Source: JAWKSY01 sp041402125 (GTDB lineage: Bacteria > Planctomycetota > GCA-002687715 > DRQF01). From it: a stretch of 64,000 nucleotides of DNA. Positions 16,714 through 25,214 of this stretch are shown in pieces. Position 1 is the stretch's first letter; each line of letters starts with the position of its first letter. A model generated the notes under the pieces. That model was not told the origin of the DNA and made no database searches. It saw only the letters and a program-made list of their open reading frames with translations. The position numbers were made by a program, and so were the translations under genes. Where the stretch lies: the NCBI GenBank assembly GCA_041402125.1, contig JAWKSY010000005.1, positions 186,001 to 250,000 of the forward strand. Direction: 5' to 3'.

Positions 16714-19205
16714 TCGAGCCGGAATCCGGGCTCCGCGCGACCGTTCTCGTCGAGGACCCAGGGCATCCAGACCAGGCGGACGCGGCTGATCGCGGTGTCC
16801 GACTTCCGGATGCGGACGGGCTTCGCGTCGATGTCGAGCTCCTCCGCCGCGAGGCGACCCTCGAGCTCGGCGACGTCGTTCGCCGCGAGGGCCTCGAGCT
16901 CGCCGAGCTCGCGCTTGACGATCTCGAGCTCCTCCTCGGCGCGCTTCACGTCGTCGCGCTCCTTCGAGGCGCGTCCCGCGCGGCTGACGGCCGTGGCCGC
17001 GCCGCCGATGCTGCCGGCGCTCGTGAGCTTGCGGCCGAAGAGCGCGCCCAGGATCGTCTTTCCGATCGAGACGACCGTCGAGGTCTTGGACTGGCCGTAC
17101 TGGGCCTCCTCGCGCGCCACCCGCTCCTCGGCCGAGCGGAGACGGCGCTGCATCACGTCGAGCTTCGAGGCGTACTTGCGCCGCAGCTTCTCCACCTCGA
17201 GGTCCCGGCGTTCGTCGGCGAGGGCCCGGAGTCGGGCGCGGAAGTCGCCCTCGGTCTCGCCGGGCTCCGACCTCGCCTTCGGGCTCCGGCAGGAGAATGT
17301 CGTGATCGCCTCGTCGCGGTAGAGACGCGCCTCGAGCTTCTTCTCCCAGGTCGAGAAGCTCGCGGCGCGGCCGGCCTCGCGCGGCAGCGCGTCGAAGGCC
17401 GCGTCGGCCAGCGGCTCGGAGTCGGTGTCGAGCGCGCCGGCTTCGAGACGCGTCGCCGCCTCCCAGGGGTCGGTCGGGACGTCCTCCTCGAGCGGAGCGA
17501 CGAGCTCGAGGTCGCGCCACTCGTCCACTCCGGCGGTGGCGTTCGCGAAGTGCACCGAGGCGCGGGCGGCCAGGGCGGGCCGGTAGACGACCCGTCCGCG
17601 GCGGGGCGCGCCGGGACCGAGGGGGAGGAAGCCCTCCTCGATCCCGCTCGGCGCCACCGGCCGTTCCGGCGGCCGATCGGCCTCCGGGGCGGGCACCGCC
17701 GCCGCGCGCGCGGCGGCCGGCGCGGCGACCAGCGGTGCCGGCGCCTTCGGTTCCGCGGACGGGGCCGGGTTCCGCTCACCGAGCGCGCGGATCTGCGTGC
17801 GCGTCATCGGCCCGGCGAGATAGGACATCGCCCAGCGCGTGTGGAAGACGACGGGGCCGTCCTCGTGCGCGTTGTTCATGACGAAGACGCGCTGGCCGAG
17901 GCCGCTCAGGATCTTCTCCATCTCGGAGCGGTCGAAGTGCGCGCCGCCGGCGGCGCCCTCCAGCCCGTCGAGGACCCTCATCTTGTCGCGCTCGGTCTGC
18001 AGCCGGCCGAGGAACCAGGTGCCGGCGTTCGAGAGCGCCTTGTAGTCCAGGTCCACCGGGTTCTGGGTCGCGAGGACGCAGCCGATGCCGAAGGCCCGCG
18101 CCTGCTTGAGCAGCGTCAGCAGCGGCTTCTTGCTGGGCGGGTTCGCGGTGGGGGGGAGGTAGCCGAAGACCTCGTCGATGTAGAGCAGGGCCCGCAGCGT
18201 GGAGGTGCCGGGCTGCGTCCGCGTCCAGGCGACGACCTCGTTGAGGAGGATCGTCATGAAGAACATCCGCTCCGCCTCGGACAGGTGCGCGATCGAGAGG
18301 ATGCTCACGCGGGGTCGACCCGTCTCCGTCCAGAGCAGCCGGCCGACGTCCAGCGACTCGCCCTCGAGCCAGGACGAGAAGCCCGGCGAGGCGAGGAGGT
18401 TGTTGAGGCTCATCGCGAGCGCGAGCCGGTCGCCGGCCGGGAAGAACGAGTCGAGCTCGAACACGCCGACGCGATCGAAGGGCGGCGACTGCACCGCGCG
18501 GATCAGGCCGGCGAGATCGAGGCTGCGACCCTCGCGCCAGTGGGCGTCGAGGATGTTCGAGAGCAGGATGTGCTCGCGCGAGCGGACCGGGTCGGGCTCG
18601 AGACCGAGCAGCGCGAGGAGGCCGGAGACCGTCCCCTGCACGCGATCGCGGAAGGCGTCCGCGTCGTCGCGGAGCGCCGCGGAGGGCGCCGCGAAGGACT
18701 TGAGGATCGTGAGCGAGCGGCCGGCGTCGCTTCCCGGCGTGTAGACCGCGAAGTCGGCCGCGGCGCGCAGACGCTCGATCCGCGCCCCGTCCTGTCCCCA
18801 ATCGGCGAGCCCCTTCTTCCAGAGCTTCGCGCGATCGGCGGCGTAGGCGTCGAGGTCCATCCCCTTGCGCGTGGCCTCGCCGGCGTCGACCCAGGGGCGG
18901 AAGTCCGCGGCGGAGAGCGAGGGGAAGGTCAGGAGCAGGTTGACGAGGTCGCCCTTCAGGTCGACGACGAGCGCGGGGATGCCGTCGATCGCGGCCTCCT
19001 CGAGCAGCGAGATGCAGAGTCCCGTCTTGCCGCTGCCGGTCATGCCGACGCAGACCGCGTGCGTCGTGAGGTCCTTGGAGTCGTAGAGCAGCAATTCCTC
19101 GCCGACGGCGCCGGCGCGGCGATCCCAGGTGCGACCCAGATAGAAGGCGCCCAGCTTCTCGTAGTCCTCGACTCGCGGCTCCACCGGCGGTCTCCTCGTT
19201 CCCAT
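16710..19205 (-). CDS. HerA/DUF87-type P-loop ATPase with C-terminal coiled coil
   Basis: This 831-residue protein has Walker A GMTGSGKT at residues 54-61, followed by the HerA-style 'LVVDLKGDLVNLLLTFP' segment. A Walker B lies near residue 340 (LLYIDEVFGYLPP). An ATQNPVDLDYKALSNA sensor segment follows, typical of VirB4/HerA-like ring ATPases. From about 590 to 800 there is a long charged coiled coil interrupted by a Gly/Ala hydrophobic stretch near 690. HerA-like proteins are hexameric DNA translocases or pumps. This subgroup is widespread and unassigned in function. It is divergent from the 19326 gene. No nuclease (NurA) partner is seen next to it. Confidence 0.82.
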   Translation of the reverse strand: MGTRRPPVEPRVEDYEKLGAFYLGRTWDRRAGAVGEELLLYDSKDLTTHAVCVGMTGSGKTGLCISLLEEAAIDGIPALVVDLKGDLVNLLLTFPSLSAADFRPWVDAGEATRKGMDLDAYAADRAKLWKKGLADWGQDGARIERLRAAADFAVYTPGSDAGRSLTILKSFAAPSAALRDDADAFRDRVQGTVSGLLALLGLEPDPVRSREHILLSNILDAHWREGRSLDLAGLIRAVQSPPFDRVGVFELDSFFPAGDRLALAMSLNNLLASPGFSSWLEGESLDVGRLLWTETGRPRVSILSIAHLSEAERMFFMTILLNEVVAWTRTQPGTSTLRALLYIDEVFGYLPPTANPPSKKPLLTLLKQARAFGIGCVLATQNPVDLDYKALSNAGTWFLGRLQTERDKMRVLDGLEGAAGGAHFDRSEMEKILSGLGQRVFVMNNAHEDGPVVFHTRWAMSYLAGPMTRTQIRALGERNPAPSAEPKAPAPLVAAPAAARAAAVPAPEADRPPERPVAPSGIEEGFLPLGPGAPRRGRVVYRPALAARASVHFANATAGVDEWRDLELVAPLEEDVPTDPWEAATRLEAGALDTDSEPLADAAFDALPREAGRAASFSTWEKKLEARLYRDEAITTFSCRSPKARSEPGETEGDFRARLRALADERRDLEVEKLRRKYASKLDVMQRRLRSAEERVAREEAQYGQSKTSTVVSIGKTILGALFGRKLTSAGSIGGAATAVSRAGRASKERDDVKRAEEELEIVKRELGELEALAANDVAELEGRLAAEELDIDAKPVRIRKSDTAISRVRLVWMPWVLDENGRAEPGFRLD

Positions 19206-19325
19206 CTCCCGGACTCGGCGGGGTTTCCGTCCGCCACCGCGAGATCATAACAGGGTGCCCCGGCCGCGGGGGGCGGCCGACATCCCCAATGGCGGTGGGG
19301 GTCGGGCGCCGCTAACCTCCCCTTC

Positions 19326-19724
19326 GTGACCTCCCGGCGTCCCGTTCGCGAGATCTTCATGCCGGACCTCATCCACGCCGCGAGCCGGACCCTCGGCCTC
19401 TCCCGCGAGCAGATCGCGCGCGGCCTGCGGGTCCTCTGCGAGATGTCCGGCGACACGGATCCCGGGCCGGTCTATCATGCCGACGGTCGCCGGTCCGCCG
19501 GCGTGCGTCGACCTCTCCTCGACGGGCTGGGCCGCATCGCCGGCGCCGCGCTCTCGCGGAGACTGGAGATCGCGAGCGCGCTGCGCGCCGCGGGCGTCGG
19601 ACCGGAGAGCGCGGAGCTGCTGCGCCTCTACGTCCGGGACCTGCGCCGGCGCGGTCGCGACGCGGACATCGATCGACTCATCAACCGTGTCCCCGAGAAC
19701 GGGGGAGAAAGGACGACGACATGA
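19326..19724 (+). CDS. Hypothetical small Arg-rich protein
   Basis: The product is 132 residues from GTG 19326. It is Arg/Leu-rich and predicted helical, with segments LSREQIARGLRVLCEM and GRIAGAALSRRLEIASALRAAG. It has no signal peptide and no motif I recognise. The coding call rests on its 4-base ATGA overlap with the DUF4332 gene and on codon pattern. Neither the GTG at 19326 nor the ATG at 19359 has a clear ribosome site, so the start is uncertain. The repeated helical pattern resembles helix-hairpin-helix spacing, which would suit its neighbour, but this is speculation. Confidence 0.5.
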   Translation: MTSRRPVREIFMPDLIHAASRTLGLSREQIARGLRVLCEMSGDTDPGPVYHADGRRSAGVRRPLLDGLGRIAGAALSRRLEIASALRAAGVGPESAELLRLYVRDLRRRGRDADIDRLINRVPENGGERTTT

Positions 19725-20128
19725 GCTATGGCATCGAAGAGATCGAGGGCATCGGACCGGCCTACGGCGAGAAGCTACGCGCGGCGAAGATCAAGTCGAC
19801 GGCCGACTTCCTGAAGCTCTGCTGCGACAAGTCCGGGCGGAAGAAGGTGGCGACCGAGACCGGTCTCAGCGAGACCCTCATCCTGAAGTGGGCGAACCTC
19901 GCCGACCTCATGCGCCTCAACGGCGTCGGTCCGCAGTTCTCCGAGCTCCTCGAGGCCGCCGGCGTCGACACCGTGAAGGAGCTGCGTCAGCGTCGCGCCG
20001 ACAACCTCGCCACGAAGATGGCGGAGATCAACGCGGAGAAGAAGCTCACCCGTCGCGTGCCGGACGCCGCCGCGATCCAGGGCTGGATCGACGAGGCCAA
20101 GAAGATCGATCCCACGATCACGCACTGA
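19721..20128 (+). CDS. DUF4332 (helix-hairpin-helix-like) protein
   Basis: This 135-residue protein has two helix-hairpin-helix-like repeats: IEEIEGIGPAYGEKLRAAKI at residues 4-23 and ADLMRLNGVGPQFSELLEAAG at about 67-87. Each is followed by a helix with 'TADFL' or 'TVKEL'. This is the DUF4332 layout, also related to the N-terminal fold of helicase- and polymerase-associated HhH domains. Such HhH pairs often bind DNA non-specifically, but no function is established for the family. It is cytoplasmic with no signal. It overlaps the upstream gene, and the HerA-like ATPase is divergently transcribed 120 bp further upstream of that gene. Confidence 0.82.
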   Translation: MSYGIEEIEGIGPAYGEKLRAAKIKSTADFLKLCCDKSGRKKVATETGLSETLILKWANLADLMRLNGVGPQFSELLEAAGVDTVKELRQRRADNLATKMAEINAEKKLTRRVPDAAAIQGWIDEAKKIDPTITH

Positions 20129-20134
20129 TCGCCG

Positions 20135-21340
20135 GTGACTTCCGAGACCGAACCGCGAGGACGCTCGTCCGGTGATGCTCACCGGACCGGCGTCTTCGTG
20201 GCGGTCCGGATCGCGGCCCTGGGACTGCTCGGCGCGCTCGTCGCCGCGCCCGGGCTGTGGCTCGAGCACCCCTGGCTCACCTCTCTCTCGATCTTCGGCG
20301 ACTGGCCGCGCGTCGCCGCGCCCTGGGATCGGGTGATCCTCGGGCTCATCGGAGCCCTCGCGCTCGCCGTGGCCGTCCTCCCCCGCCGCGCCGCCCTGAG
20401 CGGATCGCTCCTCGCGCTCCTCCTCGCGCGCGGGGCCTGGGACCTCGTCCTCTGGCAGCCCTACTTCCTGCAGTACGCCTTCTTCCTCGGCGTCGGCGCC
20501 TGGTGCGCGCGGCGCCCCGACGCGCTCGCCGGCGGCGTCGCGGCCCTCCGCTTCGCGATGATCGGCATCTACGTCTGGTCGGGCTTCTCGAAGCTGCACC
20601 TCACCTTCTTCGAGGACGGGCTCTACACCTTCTGGGGTCCGGAGTGGTTCGACCTCGCGCTCTCGGTGCGGCGGCCGATGGGATTCGCGGCGGCCCTGAT
20701 CGAGCTCGCCCTGGGCCTCGCCCTGATCCGGCCGCAGTGGCGCCGCTGGGGCCGCTGGGGCCTGCTCGGCATGCACGTCTTCCTGCTCGTGATGCTCGGG
20801 CCGCTCGTGCGCGGCTTCAACCCGGTCGTGTGGCCCTGGAACCTGGCGATGATCGCCCTGCTCCTCGTGCTCTTCCGCGGTGAGGGCGAGCGCTTCCCGG
20901 CGCGCGAGCTGGTGCGCTGGCGGGGGCGTCCGCTGACCTGGGTCGCGATGATCCTCTTCGCCGTCGGCCCCGCGCTGTCCTACTTCGGCGCCTGGAGCAC
21001 CTATCTCTCGTTCCGCCTCTACGCCTACCGCTACGATTCGGGATTCATCGTCGCGCTGGACGAGGACGCGCGGCAGGCGCTGCCGCCGGACGTCGCGGCG
21101 GCCTTCGCGACGGAAGGGGTCAAGGGAGCCCCCTACCTCGACATCTTCTACTGGTCGGAGGGGGAGATCGGCGCCTTCCTCCCCGGGGACGCGCTGGCGT
21201 ACCGGCGGGTGGCGGAGCGCATCCTGCGCGCGACCGGAGGAAGAGGGCGGCTCGTCTTCGTGCTGAAGGCGCCGCCCACGATCGATTCGCGCGAACGGGT
21301 CCAGACCGAACACCCCTGGGTGGACGGCGGCTGGAAGTGA
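20135..21340 (+). CDS. Multi-pass membrane protein (HTTM/DoxX-like)
   Basis: This 401-residue protein from GTG 20135 has about 8 predicted membrane segments in its first 290 residues. A soluble C-terminal part covers about residues 300-400. The segment IGIYVWSGFSKLHLTFF with the following 'TFWGPEWF' resembles DoxX/HTTM-like membrane proteins seen in Bacteroidetes and Planctomycetes. No catalytic motif is visible. It lies 6 bp after the DUF4332 gene. Its stop codon lies in the left arm of a hairpin whose right arm contains the stop of the convergent fliL gene. Confidence 0.6.
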   Translation: MTSETEPRGRSSGDAHRTGVFVAVRIAALGLLGALVAAPGLWLEHPWLTSLSIFGDWPRVAAPWDRVILGLIGALALAVAVLPRRAALSGSLLALLLARGAWDLVLWQPYFLQYAFFLGVGAWCARRPDALAGGVAALRFAMIGIYVWSGFSKLHLTFFEDGLYTFWGPEWFDLALSVRRPMGFAAALIELALGLALIRPQWRRWGRWGLLGMHVFLLVMLGPLVRGFNPVVWPWNLAMIALLLVLFRGEGERFPARELVRWRGRPLTWVAMILFAVGPALSYFGAWSTYLSFRLYAYRYDSGFIVALDEDARQALPPDVAAAFATEGVKGAPYLDIFYWSEGEIGAFLPGDALAYRRVAERILRATGGRGRLVFVLKAPPTIDSRERVQTEHPWVDGGWK

Positions 21341-21356
21341 TCGTCGCGGACGATCA
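21338..21356. terminator. Bidirectional hairpin containing both convergent stop codons
   Basis: TGATCGTC, loop GCG, GACGATCA is a perfect 8-bp stem. The + strand TGA is 21338-21340 and the - strand stop is 21354-21356, so each stop forms the base of one arm. Flanking AAG and CTT extend the stem with one bulge. Confidence 0.55.
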
Positions 21357-21836
21357 GCTTCCCTGGAGCACGAGGTTCTTGATGACCATCGTCTCGATCC
21401 GCGCCATGCCCTTCGGGAAGGCGAGGTCGTTCATCATCGAGATGATCTCGAGCATCAATCCCTCGAGGCCCGCGCCCGAGAAGTCGGTCGACTTCCGGCT
21501 CGTGAACATGATGATGATGCGGCTGCGGATCTCCGCCGCCTTGGCCTCGAGCGCCAGCGTCGCGAGCTCCGGCGTCTCCATCCACTCGCCGCCGAGGCGG
21601 TACTGGATGTCGAAGCTGAAGACGACGATCTTCTTGTCGACGAGATTGACCATGAGGTCCTTCTCGCCGTAGGGCGTCGGCGCGGTCAGCACCTCGCTCT
21701 TCTCGTAGTACTGCTCGGTGCCGCGGATCTTGTCCCAGTAGGCCTGGTCGACCTTCTCGCCGCCGCCGGCGACCACGAAGGCGCTCACGCCCAGGACGAC
21801 CGCGACCGCGGCTCCGATGAGGATCTTCAGCTTCAT
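21354..21836 (-). CDS. fliL: Flagellar basal-body-associated protein FliL
   Basis: This 160-residue protein has one N-terminal membrane segment (residues 4-24) and a periplasmic domain with the FliL/stomatin-like pattern. The pattern includes VFSFDIQYRLG, a long helix EAKAAEIRSRIIIMFTSRKS, and C-terminal IETMVIKNLVLQ. The 'IR..I...' helix and the 'G...' end match FliL. FliL rings surround the stator and support torque. It is the last gene of the motA-motB-motB unit, 12 bp after the second motB. This association supports the call. Confidence 0.78.
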   Translation of the reverse strand: MKLKILIGAAVAVVLGVSAFVVAGGGEKVDQAYWDKIRGTEQYYEKSEVLTAPTPYGEKDLMVNLVDKKIVVFSFDIQYRLGGEWMETPELATLALEAKAAEIRSRIIIMFTSRKSTDFSGAGLEGLMLEIISMMNDLAFPKGMARIETMVIKNLVLQGS

Positions 21837-21848
21837 GTCGCGTCTCCT

Positions 21849-22571
21849 TCAGCGTTCCTCGGGAACGAGATAGATGATGGCGATCCGACGCCCCAGGAAG
21901 TCCTGGACCTGTCGGTTCGCGCGATTCTCCTTGCCGGCCCCGCCGGATCCCGCGCCGACCGTGTCGATGCGGGAACGGGCGATGCCGTACTGATCGGTGA
22001 GGTAGTCCCCGACCGCGCGGGCCCGGGCCGCGGCGAGCGCCCGCGTCTCGCGCGGCGGCAGCTCTTCCTGGTAGGCGAAGCCCTCGATCCGCAGCCGGAC
22101 CCGGCCGCGCCGGAGGAGCGTCGCCACCGCGTCGAGCGCGGCCCGGTGATCGGCGCTCAAGGTCGTCTGGCGGTAGTCGAAGACGAAGACGGTCGGGAGC
22201 TGTACGACCTCGTCGCTCGTGAGCGCCTTCTTCACCACGTCGCGCAGCGCGTTGCGGTTGAGGTCGTCGAGCTGGCCGTCTTCGGTCTCGAGGAGCTCGT
22301 AGTTGATCGCTCCGGCCGGCATGTAGCGCACCTTCGTCGCCCCGAGATCGACCGGCTGGCGGACGCCGGGCAGGACTCCCGGGAGTCCGAGCGTGTCGAG
22401 GACGACCTGGAACGCGCCCACGCCGTCCGCGACGAACCCCGCCTGCCGCTGCGTCGCGTAGGAGCAGAGCAGGATGAAGAAGGTGAGCATGATCGTGATC
22501 ATGTCGCCGAAGGACACCATGTAGAGCGGGGCCCCGGCCGGCGGCGGATCTTCGGCCTTCTTCGCGACCAT
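21849..22571 (-). CDS. motB: MotB-type stator protein, paralogue 2
   Basis: This 240-residue protein has a short cytoplasmic tail, then a single membrane helix with the plug/channel motif SFGDMITIMLTFFILL. D23 is at the position of the proton-binding Asp32 of enteric MotB. The periplasmic part has an OmpA-like peptidoglycan-binding domain at about residues 125-240. In it, the usual NRRIEI is changed to GRRIAI. It starts one base after the first motB stop. Two non-identical MotB proteins in one operon with a single MotA suggest either a heterodimeric stator or one specialised accessory subunit. Confidence 0.8.
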   Translation of the reverse strand: MVAKKAEDPPPAGAPLYMVSFGDMITIMLTFFILLCSYATQRQAGFVADGVGAFQVVLDTLGLPGVLPGVRQPVDLGATKVRYMPAGAINYELLETEDGQLDDLNRNALRDVVKKALTSDEVVQLPTVFVFDYRQTTLSADHRAALDAVATLLRRGRVRLRIEGFAYQEELPPRETRALAAARARAVGDYLTDQYGIARSRIDTVGAGSGGAGKENRANRQVQDFLGRRIAIIYLVPEER

Positions 22572-22572
22572 G

Positions 22573-23337
22573 TCAGTCCTCCCGCTCCGGGGTGCGGTAG
22601 ATCGGGTCGCGCGAGTCCGGGATCACCAGGAGCTCGAGGCGGCGGTTGTGGTAGCGGGCGATCTCGCCGTCGTCGTCGGGCTCGAGCGGCTCGAGGTTGC
22701 CCCGCGGCGACACGGAGACGCGCTCCGGCGCGAAGCCCACGGACTCCAGCACGGCCGCCGCGTCGAGGGCGTGCTCGAGGGTCCAGTCGATCGCGTCCTG
22801 GCCGCGCTTCACGCGCCAGGTCCGGCCGTCGACGTGCGTGCGCACGACGACCCGAACGTCCATCGACCGCAGGAGGCGCCCCGTCTCCTCGAGGAGGACC
22901 TCCGTCTTGCGGTTGAGGCGGCCGGTCAGGAGGGCGAAGTGCTCCTCGCCCGGCGGCGGCGGGATCACGAGCCTGAAGCCCTCCGCGACGCTGTCGATCT
23001 TGACGTCGAAGATGTCCCGGCTCTGGACCTGATTCATGTTCTCGCGGAACTGGTCGAGGCGCGTCTTCTCGTCGGTGACGCCGTCCTTGTCGGTCTTGAT
23101 GTTCCGCTTGCTGATCGACTCCTCGAGGTCGGGCTTGTCCCGCTTGCGGTCCTCGTGGAGACCGAAGGCGCCCTGCAGGGATCCCTCGGCCTTCGCCAGC
23201 ATCTCCTTCTCCGTGGAGGAGAAGGTGAGGATGAGGATGAAGAAGGTCAGGAGCAGCGAGCTCATGTCGGTGAAGGTCACGACCCAGAGCGGGGCGCCCT
23301 TCTTCGGCTCGTCGACCGGCTTCGCGCGATCACCCAC
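22573..23337 (-). CDS. motB: MotB-type stator protein, paralogue 1
   Basis: This 254-residue protein from GTG has a membrane helix beginning VVTFTDMSSLLLTFFILIL, with the channel aspartate at D24. A charged linker rich in Asp/Lys/Arg spans about residues 60-115. An OmpA-like domain near 120-245 ends NRRLELLV. The OmpA-like domain retains the terminal NRR arginines, unlike paralogue 2. MotB subunits anchor the stator to peptidoglycan and carry the ion-binding Asp. It lies 72 bases after motA. I call it the primary MotB because of the better conserved C-terminus, but this ranking is inference. Confidence 0.85.
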   Translation of the reverse strand: MGDRAKPVDEPKKGAPLWVVTFTDMSSLLLTFFILILTFSSTEKEMLAKAEGSLQGAFGLHEDRKRDKPDLEESISKRNIKTDKDGVTDEKTRLDQFRENMNQVQSRDIFDVKIDSVAEGFRLVIPPPPGEEHFALLTGRLNRKTEVLLEETGRLLRSMDVRVVVRTHVDGRTWRVKRGQDAIDWTLEHALDAAAVLESVGFAPERVSVSPRGNLEPLEPDDDGEIARYHNRRLELLVIPDSRDPIYRTPERED

Positions 23338-23409
23338 GACGGAGTCCTCCCGCGGTCGGGCGGGGCTCGGCGATGGGGCGCGGCGCGGTCATGGTCGTCT
23401 CCGCGGCGA

Positions 23410-24195
23410 TCAGGCCTTCGCCTTGGCCGCCTCCTCATCCATGGCCTGGCGGACCACCGGCGGAAGGAAGGACTTGAGCTTCTCGGTCACCATCTGCGGC
23501 TTGTCGCCGTTCTGGATCGCGACGACGCCCTCGATCATCACCTCGCGGAGGAGGGTCTCCTCCTTCTTCCGCTGCTCGAGCTTCGTGCCCATGGGGATGC
23601 AGAAGACGTTGGAGATGAAGGACCCGTAGAAGGTCGTGAGGAGCGCGGTCGCCATGCCGCCGCCGATCTGCGAGGGATCGGAGAGGTTCTTGAGCATGGT
23701 CACGAGACCGATGAGCGTCCCGATCATGCCGAAGGCCGGCGCCGCGTCGCCCATCTTGTCGAGGATCGCCTTGCCCGTGCTGTGGCGCTCCTGCATCGCG
23801 AACAGGTCGATGGTGAGGATGTCGCGCACGACCTCGCCCGGGAAGCCGTCGACGATGAGGCGCAGGCCCTTCACGAGGAAGGCGTCCTCGACGTCGGGGA
23901 GCTTCTCCTCGAGCGCGAGGAGCCCCTCCTTGCGGGCGAGGGCGGCGAAGCCGGCCATCTGCGCGATGATCTCGCTCGGCGCCTGGGCCTGGAACATGAA
24001 GGCCTTCTTGACGACCTTCCCCGTGGAAACGACCTTCGCCATCGAGAACGAGGTGAGGACGGTCGCGACGGTGCCACCCCCGACGATCAGGATGCTCGGG
24101 ACGTCGATGAAGGCGCCCAGTCCCGCGCCGATGAGGATCGACCCCACGACGAAGGCGAGCGCCAGCACGACGCCGGTGACGGTGGCGATATCCAT
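23410..24195 (-). CDS. motA: Flagellar motor stator protein MotA
   Basis: This 261-residue protein has four predicted membrane helices, at about residues 1-22, 30-50, 145-170 and 178-200. The MotA hallmark PAFGMIGTLIGLV lies in the third helix. The large cytoplasmic loop holds the charged, FliG-contacting region. MotA pentamers around MotB form the torque generator. It is the first gene of a separate unit with its own sigma-28-like promoter, 115 bases upstream, after a hairpin that closes the preceding operon. Late-class expression of stators is normal in sigma-28 regulons. Confidence 0.93.
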   Translation of the reverse strand: MDIATVTGVVLALAFVVGSILIGAGLGAFIDVPSILIVGGGTVATVLTSFSMAKVVSTGKVVKKAFMFQAQAPSEIIAQMAGFAALARKEGLLALEEKLPDVEDAFLVKGLRLIVDGFPGEVVRDILTIDLFAMQERHSTGKAILDKMGDAAPAFGMIGTLIGLVTMLKNLSDPSQIGGGMATALLTTFYGSFISNVFCIPMGTKLEQRKKEETLLREVMIEGVVAIQNGDKPQMVTEKLKSFLPPVVRQAMDEEAAKAKA

Positions 24196-24309
24196 GCGTC
24201 CTCCCTCTTCCCCGCGCGGTCGCTTCCCGACGAGCCGCGCGTGCTCCGGGCGGCCTCGGCCCCCGGACCCTGGCCGCGTCCCCTCGGGTCGCGACGGATT
24301 CCTGCTCTC

Positions 24310-24337
24310 TTATCGGTCGGGGGCGCCCCGAAACTGA
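24310..24337 (-). promoter_or_regulatory. Sigma-28-like promoter for the motA operon
   Basis: Read on the - strand: TCAG, 16 bases, ACCGATAA. The -10 part matches GCCGATAA at 7 of 8 positions, the best in this window. The spacer is one base longer than at fliC, fliD and the PilZ gene. The predicted leader is about 105 bases, like that of fliC. Confidence 0.55.
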
Positions 24338-24338
24338 A

Positions 24339-24365
24339 TCGCCCCCGCCGGATCGACGGGGGCGA
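24339..24365 (-). terminator. Hairpin between the MotE-like gene and motA
   Basis: TCGCCCCCG (24339-24347) and CGGGGGCGA (24357-24365) form a perfect 9-bp stem with a 9-base loop, 27 bases beyond the MotE-like stop. It would end the long operon immediately before the motA promoter. Confidence 0.5.
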
Positions 24366-24391
24366 GCGGAAGTTCCCGTCCTCGGGGGAGT

Positions 24392-25150
24392 TCAGCCGTT
24401 CTTCGAGGTCGGCGGCATCGCCTTCATGACCTCGAGGATCCGCTGGTACTCGACCGGGGTCATCCGCTCCATGATCGCCGAGCTCGCCTCGGGGGAGAGG
24501 AAGGACAGGAGCCGGGCCGCGTCGGCGTAGCGCTCGGCGCGTTCGTCCTCGGGGAGGCTCTCGGACTCCCCGATGAGGAGGTTCCTCGCGAGATCGGGCT
24601 TCATGCCCGCGACCACCTTCGACATGCGCTTGAGGTTGGCGTCGATCTTCTCGTCGCGCTCGACCTCCCAGCTCCGGAGCTGGACGTCGAGCTCGTCCTG
24701 GCGCTTCGACAGCGTCTGCGCGAGGGCGTCGAGCTTGACCTGCATGGCGTTCACGTTCTGTTCGCGCGCATCGAGCTCCTCGATGAGGGCCACGGTCGCC
24801 TCGCGCTCCGCCTCGACCGTCTCGCGGTCCTTGACGAGCGACTCGCGCTGGCTCTTCACGTCGGCGATGAGCTCCTCGAGCTGCTCCGCCGTCCATCCCG
24901 GGGGGAGCTTGAAGTCCGTCCGCGCCTTCACGATGTCGAGGCGGATGGCGTCCTCCTCGGCCTTCTCGACCTGCTCCTCGGAGGGGATCTCGACGGCCGG
25001 GAAGTAGCCCCCGACCACGGGGATCGCGTGCAGCTTGGCGTAGGTCTCGGGCGAGTTCTTGCCCTGGATCACGAGGAAACCGTGGAGGAGTCCCACGAAG
25101 ACCCAGAGGGCCAGGGTCAGCATCCCCACGATGGCGAGCAGGTTCTTCAT
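24392..25150 (-). CDS. MotE/YlxF-like flagellar protein (MgtE-N-like C-terminus)
   Basis: This 252-residue protein has one N-terminal membrane segment (residues 4-24), a long coiled coil at about residues 85-185, and a C-terminal helical repeat (RLLSFLSPEASSAIMERM) of the MgtE N-terminal / MotE type. Its position just after fliJ matches the gene called ylxF in Bacillus (fliJ-ylxF-fliK). Related rhizobial MotE acts as a chaperone for the periplasmic stator protein MotC. The role here is probably at the stator or export gate. It is the last gene of the sigma-54 operon. I use no symbol because the two family names cover different proven roles. Confidence 0.7.
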   Translation of the reverse strand: MKNLLAIVGMLTLALWVFVGLLHGFLVIQGKNSPETYAKLHAIPVVGGYFPAVEIPSEEQVEKAEEDAIRLDIVKARTDFKLPPGWTAEQLEELIADVKSQRESLVKDRETVEAEREATVALIEELDAREQNVNAMQVKLDALAQTLSKRQDELDVQLRSWEVERDEKIDANLKRMSKVVAGMKPDLARNLLIGESESLPEDERAERYADAARLLSFLSPEASSAIMERMTPVEYQRILEVMKAMPPTSKNG

Positions 25151-25214
25151 CGTCTCGTCTCCCGTCCTCGAGGCGCCCCGCGAGGGCGCGCCGAAGCGTC
25201 TCTCTCCGCTCTAC

